Part shown: one piece after another, positions 8,311-17,483 of the stretch
How the letters are laid out: each line of letters opens with the position of its first letter
Numbering within the stretch: position 1 is the stretch's first letter
DNA from: Zhongshania sp. R06B22
Lineage (GTDB): Bacteria > Pseudomonadota > Gammaproteobacteria > Pseudomonadales > Spongiibacteraceae
NCBI RefSeq assembly: GCF_040892595.1
Contig: NZ_JBFRYB010000001.1
Span: forward strand, 1,116,001 to 1,180,000
Reading direction: 5' to 3'
Length of the DNA stretch: 64,000 bases
Notes under the pieces: model-generated
Seen by the model: only the letters and a program-made list of their open reading frames with translations
The model's database searches: none
What the model was told of the DNA's origin: nothing
Position numbers and translations under genes: made by a program

Positions 8311-8538
8311 ATGGCACGTTTTTTCCGTCGTCGTAAGTTTTGCCGCTTTACAGCGGAAGGTGTTAAGCAAATCGATTATAAAGATTTGGACACCTTGAAA
8401 GCCTATGTTTCTGAAACAGGCAAAATTGTACCGAGTCGTATCACGGGTACTAATGCTAGATACCAGCGCCAATTGTCTACGGCAATTAAGCGCGCGCGTT
8501 TCTTGGCGTTGCTGCCTTATACAGACAGTCACCAGTAA
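8311..8538 (+). CDS. rpsR: 30S ribosomal protein S18
   Basis: 75 residues, ATG 8311 preceded by TTAGGAGAA. Basic small-subunit protein that dimerises with S6 on the 30S platform. Begins [13 protein letters not shown] and contains the conserved [19 protein letters not shown] and [20 protein letters not shown], full length for the family. The single Cys11 at CRF is the zinc-independent (C-) form. It lies 26 bases after rpsF in the same operon, so S6 and S18 are made together. Confidence 0.97.
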   Translation: MARFFRRRKFCRFTAEGVKQIDYKDLDTLKAYVSETGKIVPSRITGTNARYQRQLSTAIKRARFLALLPYTDSHQ

Positions 8539-8555
8539 GATAACGACCTTATACC

Positions 8556-9404
8556 ATGCGCGCCTTAGCTGAGTTCGTTATGAAAGGGCGCTTGCAGGCG
8601 GTAGCCGTCGCAGGCTTGGGCGTTGGTACGCTCATATTTGCCTGGGTCGGTGTCGCAGCAGCGGTGTTGGTGCTGCTACGCAAAGGTGTAACTGAAGGCG
8701 CTTATGTTGTTTTTTGGGCGCTTTTACCGGCAATTGCGGTAGCAACAATAGGGGCGGATGTTGGTCCTCTGACTATGCTTCTTGGGGCTTCCGTAACCGC
8801 CCTTGTGCTTCGTAGCACGCAGCAGTGGGCTAGTGCATTAAGCACTGCGGCAGCGGTAGGCTTGTTTTCGGCCTTGCTGCTTACGCAATTCGCCAATGGC
8901 TATTTGGTGTCGCTGCTTGAGCTGGTGCAGCCTATGTTGCAGAGCATGCGGGCATCGGCGCCAGGAGCGTTGCCGGAAATCACTACCGGCGATGTTGCTG
9001 CACTGATCGGTGTGAGTACTGTGTTGTGGAGCACGTTGGCAGTGATGTTGGCGCGCTGGTGGCAATCCTTGCTGTACAATCCTGGCGGCTTTCGCTTGGA
9101 AATGTGGCAGCTAAGATTGTCTCCGACAATAACCATCGGCCTTGTGGCGGTGATGTTGTTGTTAAGCAAAGTCGGCGGCGATTATCGGTTTTGGGCAGTG
9201 ATGTGCGTAATGCCTATAGTGATTGCTGGTTTGGCTTTGGTGCATGGTGTTGTTGGTCGATTAGGCTTAGGCCGCGCTTGGATAATAGTTTTTTACGTAG
9301 CGTTGTTAATATTACAGCCACTTTGGGTGGCGCTGATACTGGCAGCGATTGTGGATAGTTGGATTGATATTAGACGGCGTTTGCCGGTTCGTCCTACACC
9401 GTAG
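8556..9404 (+). CDS. YybS/DUF2232-like integral membrane protein of the ribosomal protein operon
   Basis: 282 residues, mostly hydrophobic, with about eight predicted membrane segments and few charged residues. The first residues MRALAEFVMKGRLQA match the protein found between rpsR and rplI in Pseudomonas and relatives, which is why the ATG at 8556 is preferred to the in-frame ATG at 8580, although neither has a strong Shine-Dalgarno. The position between S18 and L9 is conserved but no function is established. A transporter or membrane-biogenesis role is possible; nothing in the sequence shows a catalytic site. Confidence 0.8.
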   Translation: MRALAEFVMKGRLQAVAVAGLGVGTLIFAWVGVAAAVLVLLRKGVTEGAYVVFWALLPAIAVATIGADVGPLTMLLGASVTALVLRSTQQWASALSTAAAVGLFSALLLTQFANGYLVSLLELVQPMLQSMRASAPGALPEITTGDVAALIGVSTVLWSTLAVMLARWWQSLLYNPGGFRLEMWQLRLSPTITIGLVAVMLLLSKVGGDYRFWAVMCVMPIVIAGLALVHGVVGRLGLGRAWIIVFYVALLILQPLWVALILAAIVDSWIDIRRRLPVRPTP

Positions 9405-9443
9405 GACAACGCAAATGTCGGCGTATTTGAGAGGGTAAGAACC

Positions 9444-9890
9444 ATGCAAGTGATTCTGCTGGAGAAAATTGGCAAGCTTGGCAATTTGGGCGATCAGGTT
9501 AATGTTAAATCTGGTTATGGACGTAATTTCCTGATTCCTTTTGGCAAAGCTGTTCCTGCCACTAAAAATAACGTTGCCGAGTTTGAAACTCGTCGCGCGG
9601 AATTAGAAGCTACTGCTATCGAAAAGCGCAGTGCTGCTGATGCACGTGCTGTGAAATTGGCTGCCTTGGCTGTCACTATCGGCGCAAATGCTGGTGATGG
9701 CGGTAAATTGTTTGGCTCTATCGGTACTCGCGATATTGCTGATGCAGTGTCTGCTGCCGGCGTTGAAGTGAACAAGAGCGAAGTTCGTATGCCAGAGGGT
9801 CCAATTCGCGACCTAGGTAGCTACGACGTTGCAATTCAAGTTCACAGCGATGTAGTACAGACAGTCAGCATTTCTGTTGTTGCTGAGTAA
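9444..9890 (+). CDS. rplI: 50S ribosomal protein L9
   Basis: 148 residues, the normal L9 length. L9 binds domain V of 23S rRNA through its N-terminal domain and projects a second domain by a long helix, helping to hold reading frame. The N-terminal signature [19 protein letters not shown], then [12 protein letters not shown], the helical linker (about 45-80) and the C-terminal domain with [16 protein letters not shown] are all present. Last ribosomal gene of the operon, closed by the intrinsic terminator at 9973-10014. Confidence 0.97.
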   Translation: MQVILLEKIGKLGNLGDQVNVKSGYGRNFLIPFGKAVPATKNNVAEFETRRAELEATAIEKRSAADARAVKLAALAVTIGANAGDGGKLFGSIGTRDIADAVSAAGVEVNKSEVRMPEGPIRDLGSYDVAIQVHSDVVQTVSISVVAE

Positions 9891-9972
9891 GACTGTTTCG
9901 CAATATAGCTAAATTGGCCGCAGTGAAGTAACTCTGTGGTATCGCACATGTTGCGTATATAGCTATGTGAGT

Positions 9973-10014
9973 AAAAAGCACCACCGCTGTTTGTAGCGGT
10001 GGTGCTTTTTTTTT
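9973..10014 (+). terminator. Intrinsic terminator of the rpsF-rplI operon
   Basis: Perfect stem AGCACCACCGCT / AGCGGTGGTGCT with a GTTTGT loop, an A5 tract before and a T9 tract after. A textbook Rho-independent terminator for the plus strand. Its T-run ends only 6 bases before the dnaB start codon at 10021. Confidence 0.93.
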
Positions 10015-10020
10015 GCCACA

Positions 10021-11466
10021 ATGCTCGATCTTTTAATACTTAGTGACGGTCCCGTGCATCCCGACGTATACCCAGAATCACCGCCAGACTTCGCTGAAGA
10101 GCGGGAGTTTGCCCAGCTGAAATTGCCCCCGCACTCGGTAGAGGCTGAGCAGTCAGTTCTTGGCGGCTTGATGATTGCCAATGAAGGCTGGGATTCGGTC
10201 GCGGATGTTGTTAGTGAGGGTGACTTTTTCCGTCCGGAACACCGCAAAATTTTCGCCCAAATGACGCGGCTGGTTCAGCTTCAGCAACCTATAGACGTTG
10301 TCACACTTGCGGAGTCGCTTGCTAAGTCCGGTGAGCTAGAGGCAGTAGGTGGCGCAGCGTATCTGGCTGACATCGCCAGCAATACCCCTTCAGTCGCAAA
10401 TATTCGCGCCTACGCCCAGGCGGTGCGCGAGCGAGCGACCTTTCGGTCCTTAATCAGCGCCGCCAATGCGATTGCGGACAATAGCTTTAATCCCGAAGGT
10501 CGCAATAGTGATGAGATTCTGGATGAGGCCGAACGGGCCATCATGCAGATTTCTGAGGAGCGCCCTAAAGTCGGTGGCCTCACACCCATTAATCCCTTGC
10601 TTAAGGAAGCCGTCGATAAAATCGATGAGCTTTTTAGTAGTGAAGATGCGATCACGGGATTAACTACCGGCTTCGAAAAACTGGATGAAATGACCTCAGG
10701 CTTGCAAAAGTCGGATCTTATTATTGTTGCGGCTCGGCCCTCGATGGGTAAAACCGCCTTTGCAATGAACTTGGTCGAAAACGCATTGATGAAGAGCGAT
10801 TTACCCATGCTGGTGTTCAGTATGGAAATGCCCGCAAATCAGCTAATGATGCGATTATTGTCGTCGGTTGGGCGCATAGCCCAAGACCGGGTGCGCAGTG
10901 GCAAGCTTGAAGAAGAGGATTGGCCAAAGCTCAGCGCGGCAGTGACTAAGCTGAAGGACCGGCCCTTATTTATTGATGATACGCCGGCTCTGACGCCCAC
11001 AGAAGTTCGTTCGCGGGCAAGAAAAATTGTCCGTGAGCACGGTGGCATTGGCATGATCATGCTCGATTATTTACAGCTGATGAAGGTTGCCGGCGCTGCG
11101 AGTGAGGGGCGGACCGCCGAAATTTCTGAAATTTCGCGCTCACTAAAAGGAATCGCAAAAGAGTTTCAATGCCCGGTTGTGGCGCTATCGCAGTTAAACC
11201 GAGCCTTGGAGCAGCGGCCAAATAAGCGGCCAATTAACTCGGATTTACGGGAGTCGGGCGCAATAGAGCAGGATGCCGATGTCATCATGTTTATCTACCG
11301 CGACGAAGTGTATAACGAGGAATCGGCAGACAAGGGTATGGCGGAAATCATTATTGGCAAGCAGCGGAACGGCCCAATTGGTACCGCGCGCTTGAGCTTT
11401 ATTGGTAAGCACACCCGCTTTGAAAATCTGGCCTTTGGCTACCAGGGTTCCGCCGACGAGCAATGA
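10021..11466 (+). CDS. dnaB: Replicative DNA helicase DnaB
   Basis: 481 residues. Hexameric 5'-3' helicase of the replication fork. The N-terminal DnaB domain begins at about residue 36 (KLPPHSVEAEQSVLGGLM); the C-terminal RecA-like domain has Walker A in ARPSMGKTAF (about 238-247), Walker B in IGMIMLDYLQL (about 343-353) and the arginine-rich end YRDEVYNEESADKG. No intein is present. The start is uncertain: ATG 10021 lies directly after a terminator T-run without a clear Shine-Dalgarno, and an in-frame GTG at 10054 is the only close alternative. The roughly 35 residues before KLPPHS are somewhat longer than in Pseudomonas DnaB. The order rplI-dnaB is conserved. Confidence 0.96.
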   Translation: MLDLLILSDGPVHPDVYPESPPDFAEEREFAQLKLPPHSVEAEQSVLGGLMIANEGWDSVADVVSEGDFFRPEHRKIFAQMTRLVQLQQPIDVVTLAESLAKSGELEAVGGAAYLADIASNTPSVANIRAYAQAVRERATFRSLISAANAIADNSFNPEGRNSDEILDEAERAIMQISEERPKVGGLTPINPLLKEAVDKIDELFSSEDAITGLTTGFEKLDEMTSGLQKSDLIIVAARPSMGKTAFAMNLVENALMKSDLPMLVFSMEMPANQLMMRLLSSVGRIAQDRVRSGKLEEEDWPKLSAAVTKLKDRPLFIDDTPALTPTEVRSRARKIVREHGGIGMIMLDYLQLMKVAGAASEGRTAEISEISRSLKGIAKEFQCPVVALSQLNRALEQRPNKRPINSDLRESGAIEQDADVIMFIYRDEVYNEESADKGMAEIIIGKQRNGPIGTARLSFIGKHTRFENLAFGYQGSADEQ

Positions 11467-11477
11467 TGTTTTGCGCC

Positions 11478-12230
11478 TTATTGCTGCTCGTCGCTATCAG
11501 TTCTTTTCTTCTTGACCAGCCTGCCAAAAATTATTCCAATCTCAAATAGCAGCCACATCGGTCCAGCCAATAATACTTGCGAGATCACATCTGGCGGTGT
11601 CAGCAACATACCTACAACAAAGCAGGCGATGATAATGTAAGGACGTTTTGCAGCGAGTTCATTGGCAGTAATGACGCCCGATGAGATGACCAGCACTGTG
11701 GCGATGGGAATCTCAAAAGCCACTCCAAAGGCTAAGAACAGCTTTAGGGCGGTATCGAGGAAGCGCGCGATATCCGGTGTATAGTTCACGCCTTCAGGGG
11801 TGATGCCACTGAAAAAGCCGAATACCAGCGGAAATACCACGTAATAGGCAAAGGCTAAACCCGCGTAAAATAACACCACGCTAGAGGCTAGCAGGGGTGC
11901 TGCTATGCGTTTTTCGTGGCGGTACATACCGGGTGAAATGAACTGCCATACTTGGTGCAAGATGACCGGCATCGCCAGGCAGAACGCTGACACCAACACC
12001 AGCTTGAATGGCGTGAGGAAGGTTGACGCGATCTCGGTCGCGATCATGCTAGTGCCTTCAGGTAGCAAGCGCTGCATGGGTTCAGCAACAAAACTATAAA
12101 TCGTGTTGGCGAAGGGAAATAAGGCCAGGGTGCAGACGAGCACGGCTAAAACAATACGCAACAGGCGGTCACGTAGCTCAGTTAGATGAGCGAGTAGCGG
12201 CTGGCCTTGATCTTGTTCTGCATCACTCAT
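11478..12230 (-). CDS. tatC: Sec-independent protein translocase subunit TatC
   Basis: 250 residues, six membrane helices. TatC with TatB forms the receptor for twin-arginine signal peptides in the inner membrane. The N-terminus has [15 protein letters not shown] and the first periplasmic loop contains [20 protein letters not shown], conserved in the family; [12 protein letters not shown] follows in the next cytoplasmic loop. The start codon overlaps the tatB stop (ATGA), typical of a coupled operon. The PhoD-like protein at 59049 is a visible candidate substrate in the same window. Confidence 0.97.
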   Translation of the reverse strand: MSDAEQDQGQPLLAHLTELRDRLLRIVLAVLVCTLALFPFANTIYSFVAEPMQRLLPEGTSMIATEIASTFLTPFKLVLVSAFCLAMPVILHQVWQFISPGMYRHEKRIAAPLLASSVVLFYAGLAFAYYVVFPLVFGFFSGITPEGVNYTPDIARFLDTALKLFLAFGVAFEIPIATVLVISSGVITANELAAKRPYIIIACFVVGMLLTPPDVISQVLLAGPMWLLFEIGIIFGRLVKKKRTDSDEQQ

Positions 12231-12616
12231 GGTTTGTTATCTTGGTCGTTAGCGGCCGGCGATTCTGCTGCTCTTGTATTGTGTTCAGGCTCAGCAGTGG
12301 GTGTGCCAATGCTATGCTCGGAATGAATAGTATTTGTTATCTCTGAAACCTGCTGACCGGCCTGATTAATATCGTTGCTTATCGAGTTTTTGGTTTCTTT
12401 GAGGGAGGCGAGCACTGACTCATTGTGAAGTTGGCGGCGAATTTCGTCTGCGCCGACTTCTTTTTCTATCTCGGCGCGAATGTCGTTAAAACTGCGACGC
12501 AGTCTTCCCAGCCAAAGCGAGCTTGTGCGAATGGCGCCGGGCAAGCGTTCCGGACCAAGAATTAGTAGGCCAAGAACTGCAATCACTAGCAGTTCAGCAA
12601 AGCCAATATCAAACAT
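12227..12616 (-). CDS. tatB: Sec-independent protein translocase subunit TatB
   Basis: 129 residues. Single N-terminal membrane helix (about 5-22) with the acidic residue of FAELL at position 8 and the hinge [11 protein letters not shown], followed by an amphipathic helix with [16 protein letters not shown] and a disordered acidic tail. These distinguish TatB from TatA. TatB binds the signal peptide together with TatC. Its ATG follows the tatA stop directly (TAAATG), and its stop overlaps tatC. Confidence 0.95.
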   Translation of the reverse strand: MFDIGFAELLVIAVLGLLILGPERLPGAIRTSSLWLGRLRRSFNDIRAEIEKEVGADEIRRQLHNESVLASLKETKNSISNDINQAGQQVSEITNTIHSEHSIGTPTAEPEHNTRAAESPAANDQDNKP

Positions 12617-12850
12617 TTATAGCTTGGACTCGTCTTTTTTCTCAGTATGCTGTTGCGCAGTGTCGGCGTCTTCTTGTTCTTTCTTTTCGATGTTCTTAGC
12701 GTCGTCATCACCTTGCATACTGTCTTTAAAGCCTTTTAATGCGCTGCCAAGATCGCCGCCCATGCCCTTAAGTTTTTTAGTGCCAAAAAGTAAAACCACT
12801 ATGGCGAGGATGATTAAGAGTTGCCAGATACTAATGCCACCTAAGCCCAT
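12617..12850 (-). CDS. tatA: Sec-independent protein translocase subunit TatA
   Basis: 77 residues. One membrane helix ([20 protein letters not shown]) followed by the conserved [21 protein letters not shown] hinge and amphipathic helix, then a hydrophilic charged tail. TatA oligomerises to form the translocation pore for folded proteins. Preceded by a GAGGAA Shine-Dalgarno on the minus strand. First of three tat genes, downstream of hisE as in Pseudomonas. Confidence 0.96.
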   Translation of the reverse strand: MGLGGISIWQLLIILAIVVLLFGTKKLKGMGGDLGSALKGFKDSMQGDDDAKNIEKKEQEDADTAQQHTEKKDESKL

Positions 12851-12891
12851 AATATATTCCTCATTCGCTATTTATTTTAATTCAAATTGAA

Positions 12892-13230
12892 TTAAGACTG
12901 ATTGTCTCTCGCCGCTTTTTCGTCTAATCCCGACAGTCCAAAGCGACGTGCGAGTTCATCGAGTACTTGCTGATGGTTGCTGCCGAGATGTGAAAGCATA
13001 ACCAAGCTATGAAACCATAGGTCGGCGGTTTCATAAATAAGCTTGCTATTGTCACCATCAAGTTCGGCATCTTTTGCTGCGAGGACCGTTTCTACCGCTT
13101 CTTCGCCCACCTTCTCAAGGATCTTATTCAAGCCCTTATGGTGTAAACCGGCGACATATGAGCTGCCGGGGTCGCCATCTTTGCGTGAAGATAATACGGC
13201 ATCGAGTTGTTCCAGAATAGACTGTGTCAT
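12892..13230 (-). CDS. hisE: Phosphoribosyl-ATP pyrophosphatase
   Basis: 112 residues. Hydrolyses phosphoribosyl-ATP to phosphoribosyl-AMP, step two of histidine synthesis. MazG-like all-alpha fold with the conserved [21 protein letters not shown] and [11 protein letters not shown], then [15 protein letters not shown], which hold the acidic Mg-binding residues. The start overlaps the hisI stop by 4 bases. hisE and hisI are separate genes as in Pseudomonas, not fused as in E. coli. Confidence 0.95.
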   Translation of the reverse strand: MTQSILEQLDAVLSSRKDGDPGSSYVAGLHHKGLNKILEKVGEEAVETVLAAKDAELDGDNSKLIYETADLWFHSLVMLSHLGSNHQQVLDELARRFGLSGLDEKAARDNQS

Positions 13231-13628
13231 GATTTATCTACGTTTTGATACATGGTAGCCGGATCTTTCAATACGGCTTCTGTAGTTTGCCAATCACCGC
13301 TATTAAGTCTGCGATAAAAGCAGCTTTGGCGGCCCGTGTGGCAGGCGATATTACCGAGCTGCTCGACTTGAAGTAACAGGGCGTCGCCATCGCAATCTAG
13401 CTCCATGGCATGAATTTTTTGTACGTTTCCAGAGCTTTCACCCTTGCGCCACAATTTTGCTCGTGAGCGCGACCAATACACGGCATCGCCCGTATCAACG
13501 CTGAGTTGCAAAGACTCAGCATTCATCCATGCCATCATCAATACGCGCCCGCTACTTGAGTCTTGGGCAATGGCTGCCACCAAACCGTCGCTATTCCATT
13601 TGATGTGTTGGAGAAAATCAGTATTCAT
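13227..13628 (-). CDS. hisI: Phosphoribosyl-AMP cyclohydrolase
   Basis: 133 residues. Zn/Mg enzyme that opens the adenine ring of phosphoribosyl-AMP, step three of histidine synthesis. Visible signatures are [31 protein letters not shown], the metal-binding [13 protein letters not shown], and [11 protein letters not shown] with the zinc cysteines. Full length. Works in sequence with the overlapping hisE gene; the position between ubiB and tatA is the Pseudomonas arrangement. Confidence 0.95.
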   Translation of the reverse strand: MNTDFLQHIKWNSDGLVAAIAQDSSSGRVLMMAWMNAESLQLSVDTGDAVYWSRSRAKLWRKGESSGNVQKIHAMELDCDGDALLLQVEQLGNIACHTGRQSCFYRRLNSGDWQTTEAVLKDPATMYQNVDKS

Positions 13629-13670
13629 TTATTGGCACAACATAGTTTTTTGTGAGGGTATTACTTTACC

Positions 13671-15299
13671 TTAGCGACTGCGGATAAAGAAATAGAAAGC
13701 GATACCGAATAGCACGATGCTGCTGTCGGGCAGGTCTCGCAGCACCTGTCTTAAATCGGGGTTTGCGATGACTGCGGCACATATCAGCGCGACAATGGCG
13801 ATGCGCTGATTCCGAGCGCGGGCCGCTTGCTCGCGAACAATAAGGCCGATCTCGCCTTTATGACGAAGATCATCGCCGGCGTTGTGTTTGCTTGGTGTTC
13901 CTCGCTCCAACAGGGTTTCTGGCAGGTGCGGGAGTTGCTCTAACCAGCCGGGTAGGCGATGGCTGACGCGCTTCAACATACTCTGCGGTGAATAGCGATC
14001 TCGCACCCAGCGCTCTAGGAACGGCATTGCTGTCGCCCATAAGTCCAGCTGGGGATATAGCTGTCGGCCTAAGCCTTCGATGTTCAATAAGGTTTTTTGT
14101 AATAGGACTAGCGACGGCTGAACTTCCATATCGAAACGTCGTGCGGTTTGAAATAAGTTGAGTAGCAATTTACCGAAAGAGATTTCAGATAGTGGCTTTT
14201 CGAATATTGGCTCGCTTACACTGCGGATGGCAGCCTCAAATTCGTGGACGCGGGTTTCCGGTGGTACCCAGCCGCATTCAACATGTAGCTCTGCCACTTC
14301 GCGGTAATTGCGTTGAAAAATAGCGAGTAGATTGCGTGCTAAATAATATTGATCAAAATCACTTAAGCTGCCAATGATAGCGCAGTCAATGGCAATATAT
14401 TGTGGCGATGCGGGGCGATTGTGCGCCACAAAAATATTACCTGGGTGCATGTCTGCATGAAAGAAACTGTCGCGAAACACCTGCGTGAAAAATATTTCAA
14501 CACCGCGTTCTGCGAGTTTTTTCATGTCGGTTCCCTGCTCGCGTAGGGCTTGAATATCGGTAACGGGCGTGCCGTGGATACGCTCCATCACTAGTACATT
14601 GCGGCGGGTGTAGTCCCAATATACCTCGGGTACGTAAAGAACCTCAGAGTCTTTAAAGTTACGTCGAAGCTGAGACGTATTGCCACCTTCGCGTTTAAGA
14701 TCGAGCTCATCGAAAATAGTGTGGCGATAATCTTCGACAATCTCGACCGGGCGCAGCCGACGGCCGTCAGGGACATAGCGCTGAACAAGAACAGCAATTG
14801 TTTGCAGCAGGCGAATATCTGCTGCAATGGTGCGTTCTATACCGGGCCTTACTACTTTCACGACGACGTCGATATTGTTGTGCAAGGTCGCGGTGTGGAC
14901 TTGTGCGATTGAGGCAGAGGCCAGTGGTTGGTGATCAAAGGCCGCGAATAATTCCGCTATCGGTTTGCCCAGCGCGGATTCAATGGCGGCAACCGCTACG
15001 TCGCTCGCAAACGGTGGGACCTGATCCTGTAGCTTAGCTAACTCTTCAGAAATATCGTCTGGCAGGAGGTCGCGCCGTGTCGACAAAACCTGCCCGAACT
15101 TAATGAAAATCGGACCTAAATTTTCCAGAGCGCAGCGCAGCCGTTCGCCGCTGTTATAGTGCCGGCGGGGAAATAATCGCCATGGCCCGCAGCGCAATAG
15201 AAGACGAACTCGCAGCGGTAATTTCTCGGCGGGAATCAATGTATCTAAGCGGTATCGACAAATAATCCAGCAAATAGCGACAAGGCGACGCAGCCCCAT
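13671..15299 (-). CDS. ubiB: Ubiquinone biosynthesis ATPase/kinase-like protein UbiB
   Basis: 542 residues, ATG 15299 with AAGGAC 7 bases upstream. ABC1/ADCK-family atypical kinase-like protein required for coenzyme Q synthesis, acting with the UbiJ-UbiK/E/F/G/H/I complex. The diagnostic KxGQ motif is in [16 protein letters not shown] (about residues 66-81), the Ala/Ser nucleotide loop is [11 protein letters not shown], and the catalytic-like [15 protein letters not shown] is intact. Two hydrophobic helices at the C-terminus (about 498-540) anchor it in the inner membrane. It follows ubiJ by 10 bases in the ubiE-ubiJ-ubiB operon. Confidence 0.96.
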   Translation of the reverse strand: MGLRRLVAICWIICRYRLDTLIPAEKLPLRVRLLLRCGPWRLFPRRHYNSGERLRCALENLGPIFIKFGQVLSTRRDLLPDDISEELAKLQDQVPPFASDVAVAAIESALGKPIAELFAAFDHQPLASASIAQVHTATLHNNIDVVVKVVRPGIERTIAADIRLLQTIAVLVQRYVPDGRRLRPVEIVEDYRHTIFDELDLKREGGNTSQLRRNFKDSEVLYVPEVYWDYTRRNVLVMERIHGTPVTDIQALREQGTDMKKLAERGVEIFFTQVFRDSFFHADMHPGNIFVAHNRPASPQYIAIDCAIIGSLSDFDQYYLARNLLAIFQRNYREVAELHVECGWVPPETRVHEFEAAIRSVSEPIFEKPLSEISFGKLLLNLFQTARRFDMEVQPSLVLLQKTLLNIEGLGRQLYPQLDLWATAMPFLERWVRDRYSPQSMLKRVSHRLPGWLEQLPHLPETLLERGTPSKHNAGDDLRHKGEIGLIVREQAARARNQRIAIVALICAAVIANPDLRQVLRDLPDSSIVLFGIAFYFFIRSR

Positions 15300-15309
15300 A
15301 TTTATGTCC

Positions 15310-15945
15310 TTAATTTTTATTAGATGTGGCTATGCGTTGTTGCAAGCGCCGGATTTTGGCTTCTAGGCGCTCACTGCGAACTTTCAGCTCGTCGACTTCG
15401 CTGTAAAAATCATCAGCTTGGCAGGGGTGGGGGACGAGCTGACTTTCTTCCACAATAAACTCACTAAATTGGCGGTGTAAGTTTGCGCGGGTGCTGTTGA
15501 ACCAGCGCTGTCCTGCGCGCAGACCATTGCCGAGTTGATGTGCGGCGACGTCTCCGAAGGCATCTGCCAGGGGCTGCTCCCAATCGAGGTCTAATTCGGC
15601 GAGAATTTTGCGTAATTCTAATAATGGGCCAGTGTCGCCACTAATGCTGATGTCACCGTTGATAAGTGCAGCGGCGGGATCAGTGGCAGTGGCCACCTTG
15701 GCGAATTCGCTCCAGCGCCCGCTCAGCCTAGTTGTGACCTCATCATTGTGCTGCCCTAAAATTCGCAGGCGTTTGCCGCTAATGCCGATGCCAATATTGA
15801 GGTCGGGTTCTTTCAGTTCTAATGAAAAGCGCTGCCCGTTCAGTGCCTGTAATTTGGCACTGGTGGCCGGATCAAGCTGCAAGGCCTTGTTGACTAAATT
15901 TTCTAGGCTAGATAAAGCAGCGCTTTGCAGGACCGGCGGAATCAC
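15310..15945 (-). CDS. ubiJ: Ubiquinone biosynthesis accessory factor UbiJ (SCP2 domain)
   Basis: 211 residues. N-terminal SCP2-type lipid-binding domain (about 15-115, with [20 protein letters not shown] near 97-116) and a C-terminal coiled coil (about 178-205). UbiJ binds ubiquinone intermediates and scaffolds the cytosolic Ubi hydroxylase/methylase complex. The start overlaps the ubiE stop by 4 bases, giving ubiE-ubiJ-ubiB as in E. coli and Pseudomonas. Sequence conservation in this family is low, so the call leans on position plus SCP2 features. Confidence 0.9.
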   Translation of the reverse strand: MIPPVLQSAALSSLENLVNKALQLDPATSAKLQALNGQRFSLELKEPDLNIGIGISGKRLRILGQHNDEVTTRLSGRWSEFAKVATATDPAAALINGDISISGDTGPLLELRKILAELDLDWEQPLADAFGDVAAHQLGNGLRAGQRWFNSTRANLHRQFSEFIVEESQLVPHPCQADDFYSEVDELKVRSERLEAKIRRLQQRIATSNKN

Positions 15946-16691
15946 GGCTTCACGCCTCGGTGCACGGCGACAACGCCGGCAGTCATATTATGGTAGCGAA
16001 CGTCGACAAAACCGGCCTCGGTCATCATACCTTTGAGTGTTTCTTGATCAGGGTGCATGCGAATACTTTCAGCTAAATAGCGATAGCTGTCTTCGTCGTT
16101 GGCAACCAGCTGGCCCATTTTTGGCAGAATATCGAAGGAGTAGCGGTCGTAAAGTTTGGCAACGACGGGGTTAACGGGTTTAGAAAACTCTAAGACTAAC
16201 AGTCTGCCACCCGGTTTAAGAACTCGGTTCATTGAGCGCAGTGCAGCGTCTTTGTCGGTGACATTCCGCAGACCAAAGGCAATGGTGATGCAATCAAAGC
16301 TGTTGTCGGGAAACGGCAGGCACTCGGCGTTGGCTTGAACGTATTCAATGTTGCCAACGATGCCTTTATTGGTGAGTTTTTCACGGCCAACGGTGAGCAT
16401 GGAATCATTAATGTCGGCAAGAACAACGCGGCCACTAGGGCCGACTAAGCGGCTGAACTTGGCTGCTAGGTCGCCGGTGCCACCGGCAATGTCGAGTACT
16501 GCATTTCCGCTGCGCACACCCGAAAGCTCAATAGTAAAGCGCTTCCATAGACGATGAACGCCACCGGACATTAGGTCATTCATCAGGTCGTATTTGGCGG
16601 CAACGGAATGGAAGACACCCGCAACCATCTTGACCTTATCGTTACTATCTACTGTTTTGTAGCCGAAGTGGGTGGTTTTATCGTCTGCCAT
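15942..16691 (-). CDS. ubiE: Demethylmenaquinone/2-octaprenyl-methoxybenzoquinol C-methyltransferase UbiE
   Basis: 249 residues, standard length. SAM-dependent C-methyltransferase of ubiquinone (and menaquinone) synthesis. The N-terminus [20 protein letters not shown] and [20 protein letters not shown] are family signatures; the SAM site is [20 protein letters not shown], and the post-motif segments [17 protein letters not shown] and [16 protein letters not shown] are intact. First gene of the ubi-his-tat run on the minus strand, with 123 bases separating it from the lambda-P-like gene upstream. Confidence 0.97.
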   Translation of the reverse strand: MADDKTTHFGYKTVDSNDKVKMVAGVFHSVAAKYDLMNDLMSGGVHRLWKRFTIELSGVRSGNAVLDIAGGTGDLAAKFSRLVGPSGRVVLADINDSMLTVGREKLTNKGIVGNIEYVQANAECLPFPDNSFDCITIAFGLRNVTDKDAALRSMNRVLKPGGRLLVLEFSKPVNPVVAKLYDRYSFDILPKMGQLVANDEDSYRYLAESIRMHPDQETLKGMMTEAGFVDVRYHNMTAGVVAVHRGVKP

Positions 16692-16814
16692 AAATTTGCC
16701 TGTTCTTTGTCTTCAGCCGCGCTGGACTGGTTTGAGAGGGCACTATTGTAGCGCTTGCGCGGGCGCCCTGCACGATTGCATTAACGTGTTTAAATTTAAG
16801 AGATAAGGTGCGTA

Positions 16815-17483
16815 CTAAATATCCAATTCATCACGCATTTTCTGCATGCGTTGACGCTGTTCGTCGGGAGAAAGGGGTTTGCTAATGGTTTCGGGTATTG
16901 CTTTTTGTGACGGCATGATGAGGGTCTCGCCGTTTTTTACACGCTCGCAAATATCGTCGTAATGACGGCGAAAGACCGGATAGGCGCTATGTTCGACGGT
17001 GCCAGCTAGGTAAAACCAATCGCTGGCTCGGCCCGCATGGTATACCGCTGGATGCGACCAGTGGTACTCGGCTTTTGGTTGAGGTGCACGGCAGGCTTCT
17101 AAATAGGCGCTGTGGCTGTCTGGCAGGCCGAGTTCGTTATTGTCGGGTTCGCAGTATTTGAGAATCCCTTTGATTGTCGGCAAAAACTCGGATTCGCGAA
17201 TAGCGCGGTGGGTTGCGGCGACAATCCGATCTGGCTGAATATGCCGTAAATTACTGAACCACAGTTTTTTGGCGTAACTGAGTTTCTCAGGATTGGAGAA
17301 CGCCTTGTTGTACTGGTTGTGGTAGACCAATTCAAATTCGGCAAACATGCGGTTTAGGGCATCGATGACCGCATCTCGATCTGGCTCGGGCTCAGAGTTC
17401 GTCTGCCCAGCTGCGGTCGGTGTGTTTTTCGATGAAGCCAGTTGCCTTCTGGTTTGTTCCAGTAGCTTGTTGCTGTCGTGCAT
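16815..17483 (-). CDS. Lambda P-like (replication protein P family) helicase-loader candidate
   Basis: 222 residues. The central part (about 38-140: AVIDALNRMFAEFELVYHNQ, then KLSYAKKLWFSNLRHIQPDR, then REFLPTI-like RExEFLPTIKGILKYCE) resembles phage lambda replication protein P, which takes DnaB from the host and loads it at the phage origin, functionally like DnaC. No AAA+ motif is visible, so it is not DnaC or DnaA. The start at 17483 lies 92 bases inside the preceding DnaT-like gene in another frame; a GGGGCAG stretch precedes it. No phage genes surround it; ubiE is next. It probably works with the DnaT-like protein and possibly with DnaB at 10021. Family call is by pattern recognition and deserves a profile search. 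Confidence 0.7.
   Translation of the reverse strand: MHDSNKLLEQTRRQLASSKNTPTAAGQTNSEPEPDRDAVIDALNRMFAEFELVYHNQYNKAFSNPEKLSYAKKLWFSNLRHIQPDRIVAATHRAIRESEFLPTIKGILKYCEPDNNELGLPDSHSAYLEACRAPQPKAEYHWSHPAVYHAGRASDWFYLAGTVEHSAYPVFRRHYDDICERVKNGETLIMPSQKAIPETISKPLSPDEQRQRMQKMRDELDI

Noticed and set aside
8074..8532. 152-codon minus-strand frame opposite rpsF-rpsR
   Set aside because: It arises from the repetitive codons of the S6 tail; the plus strand has two certain ribosomal genes.
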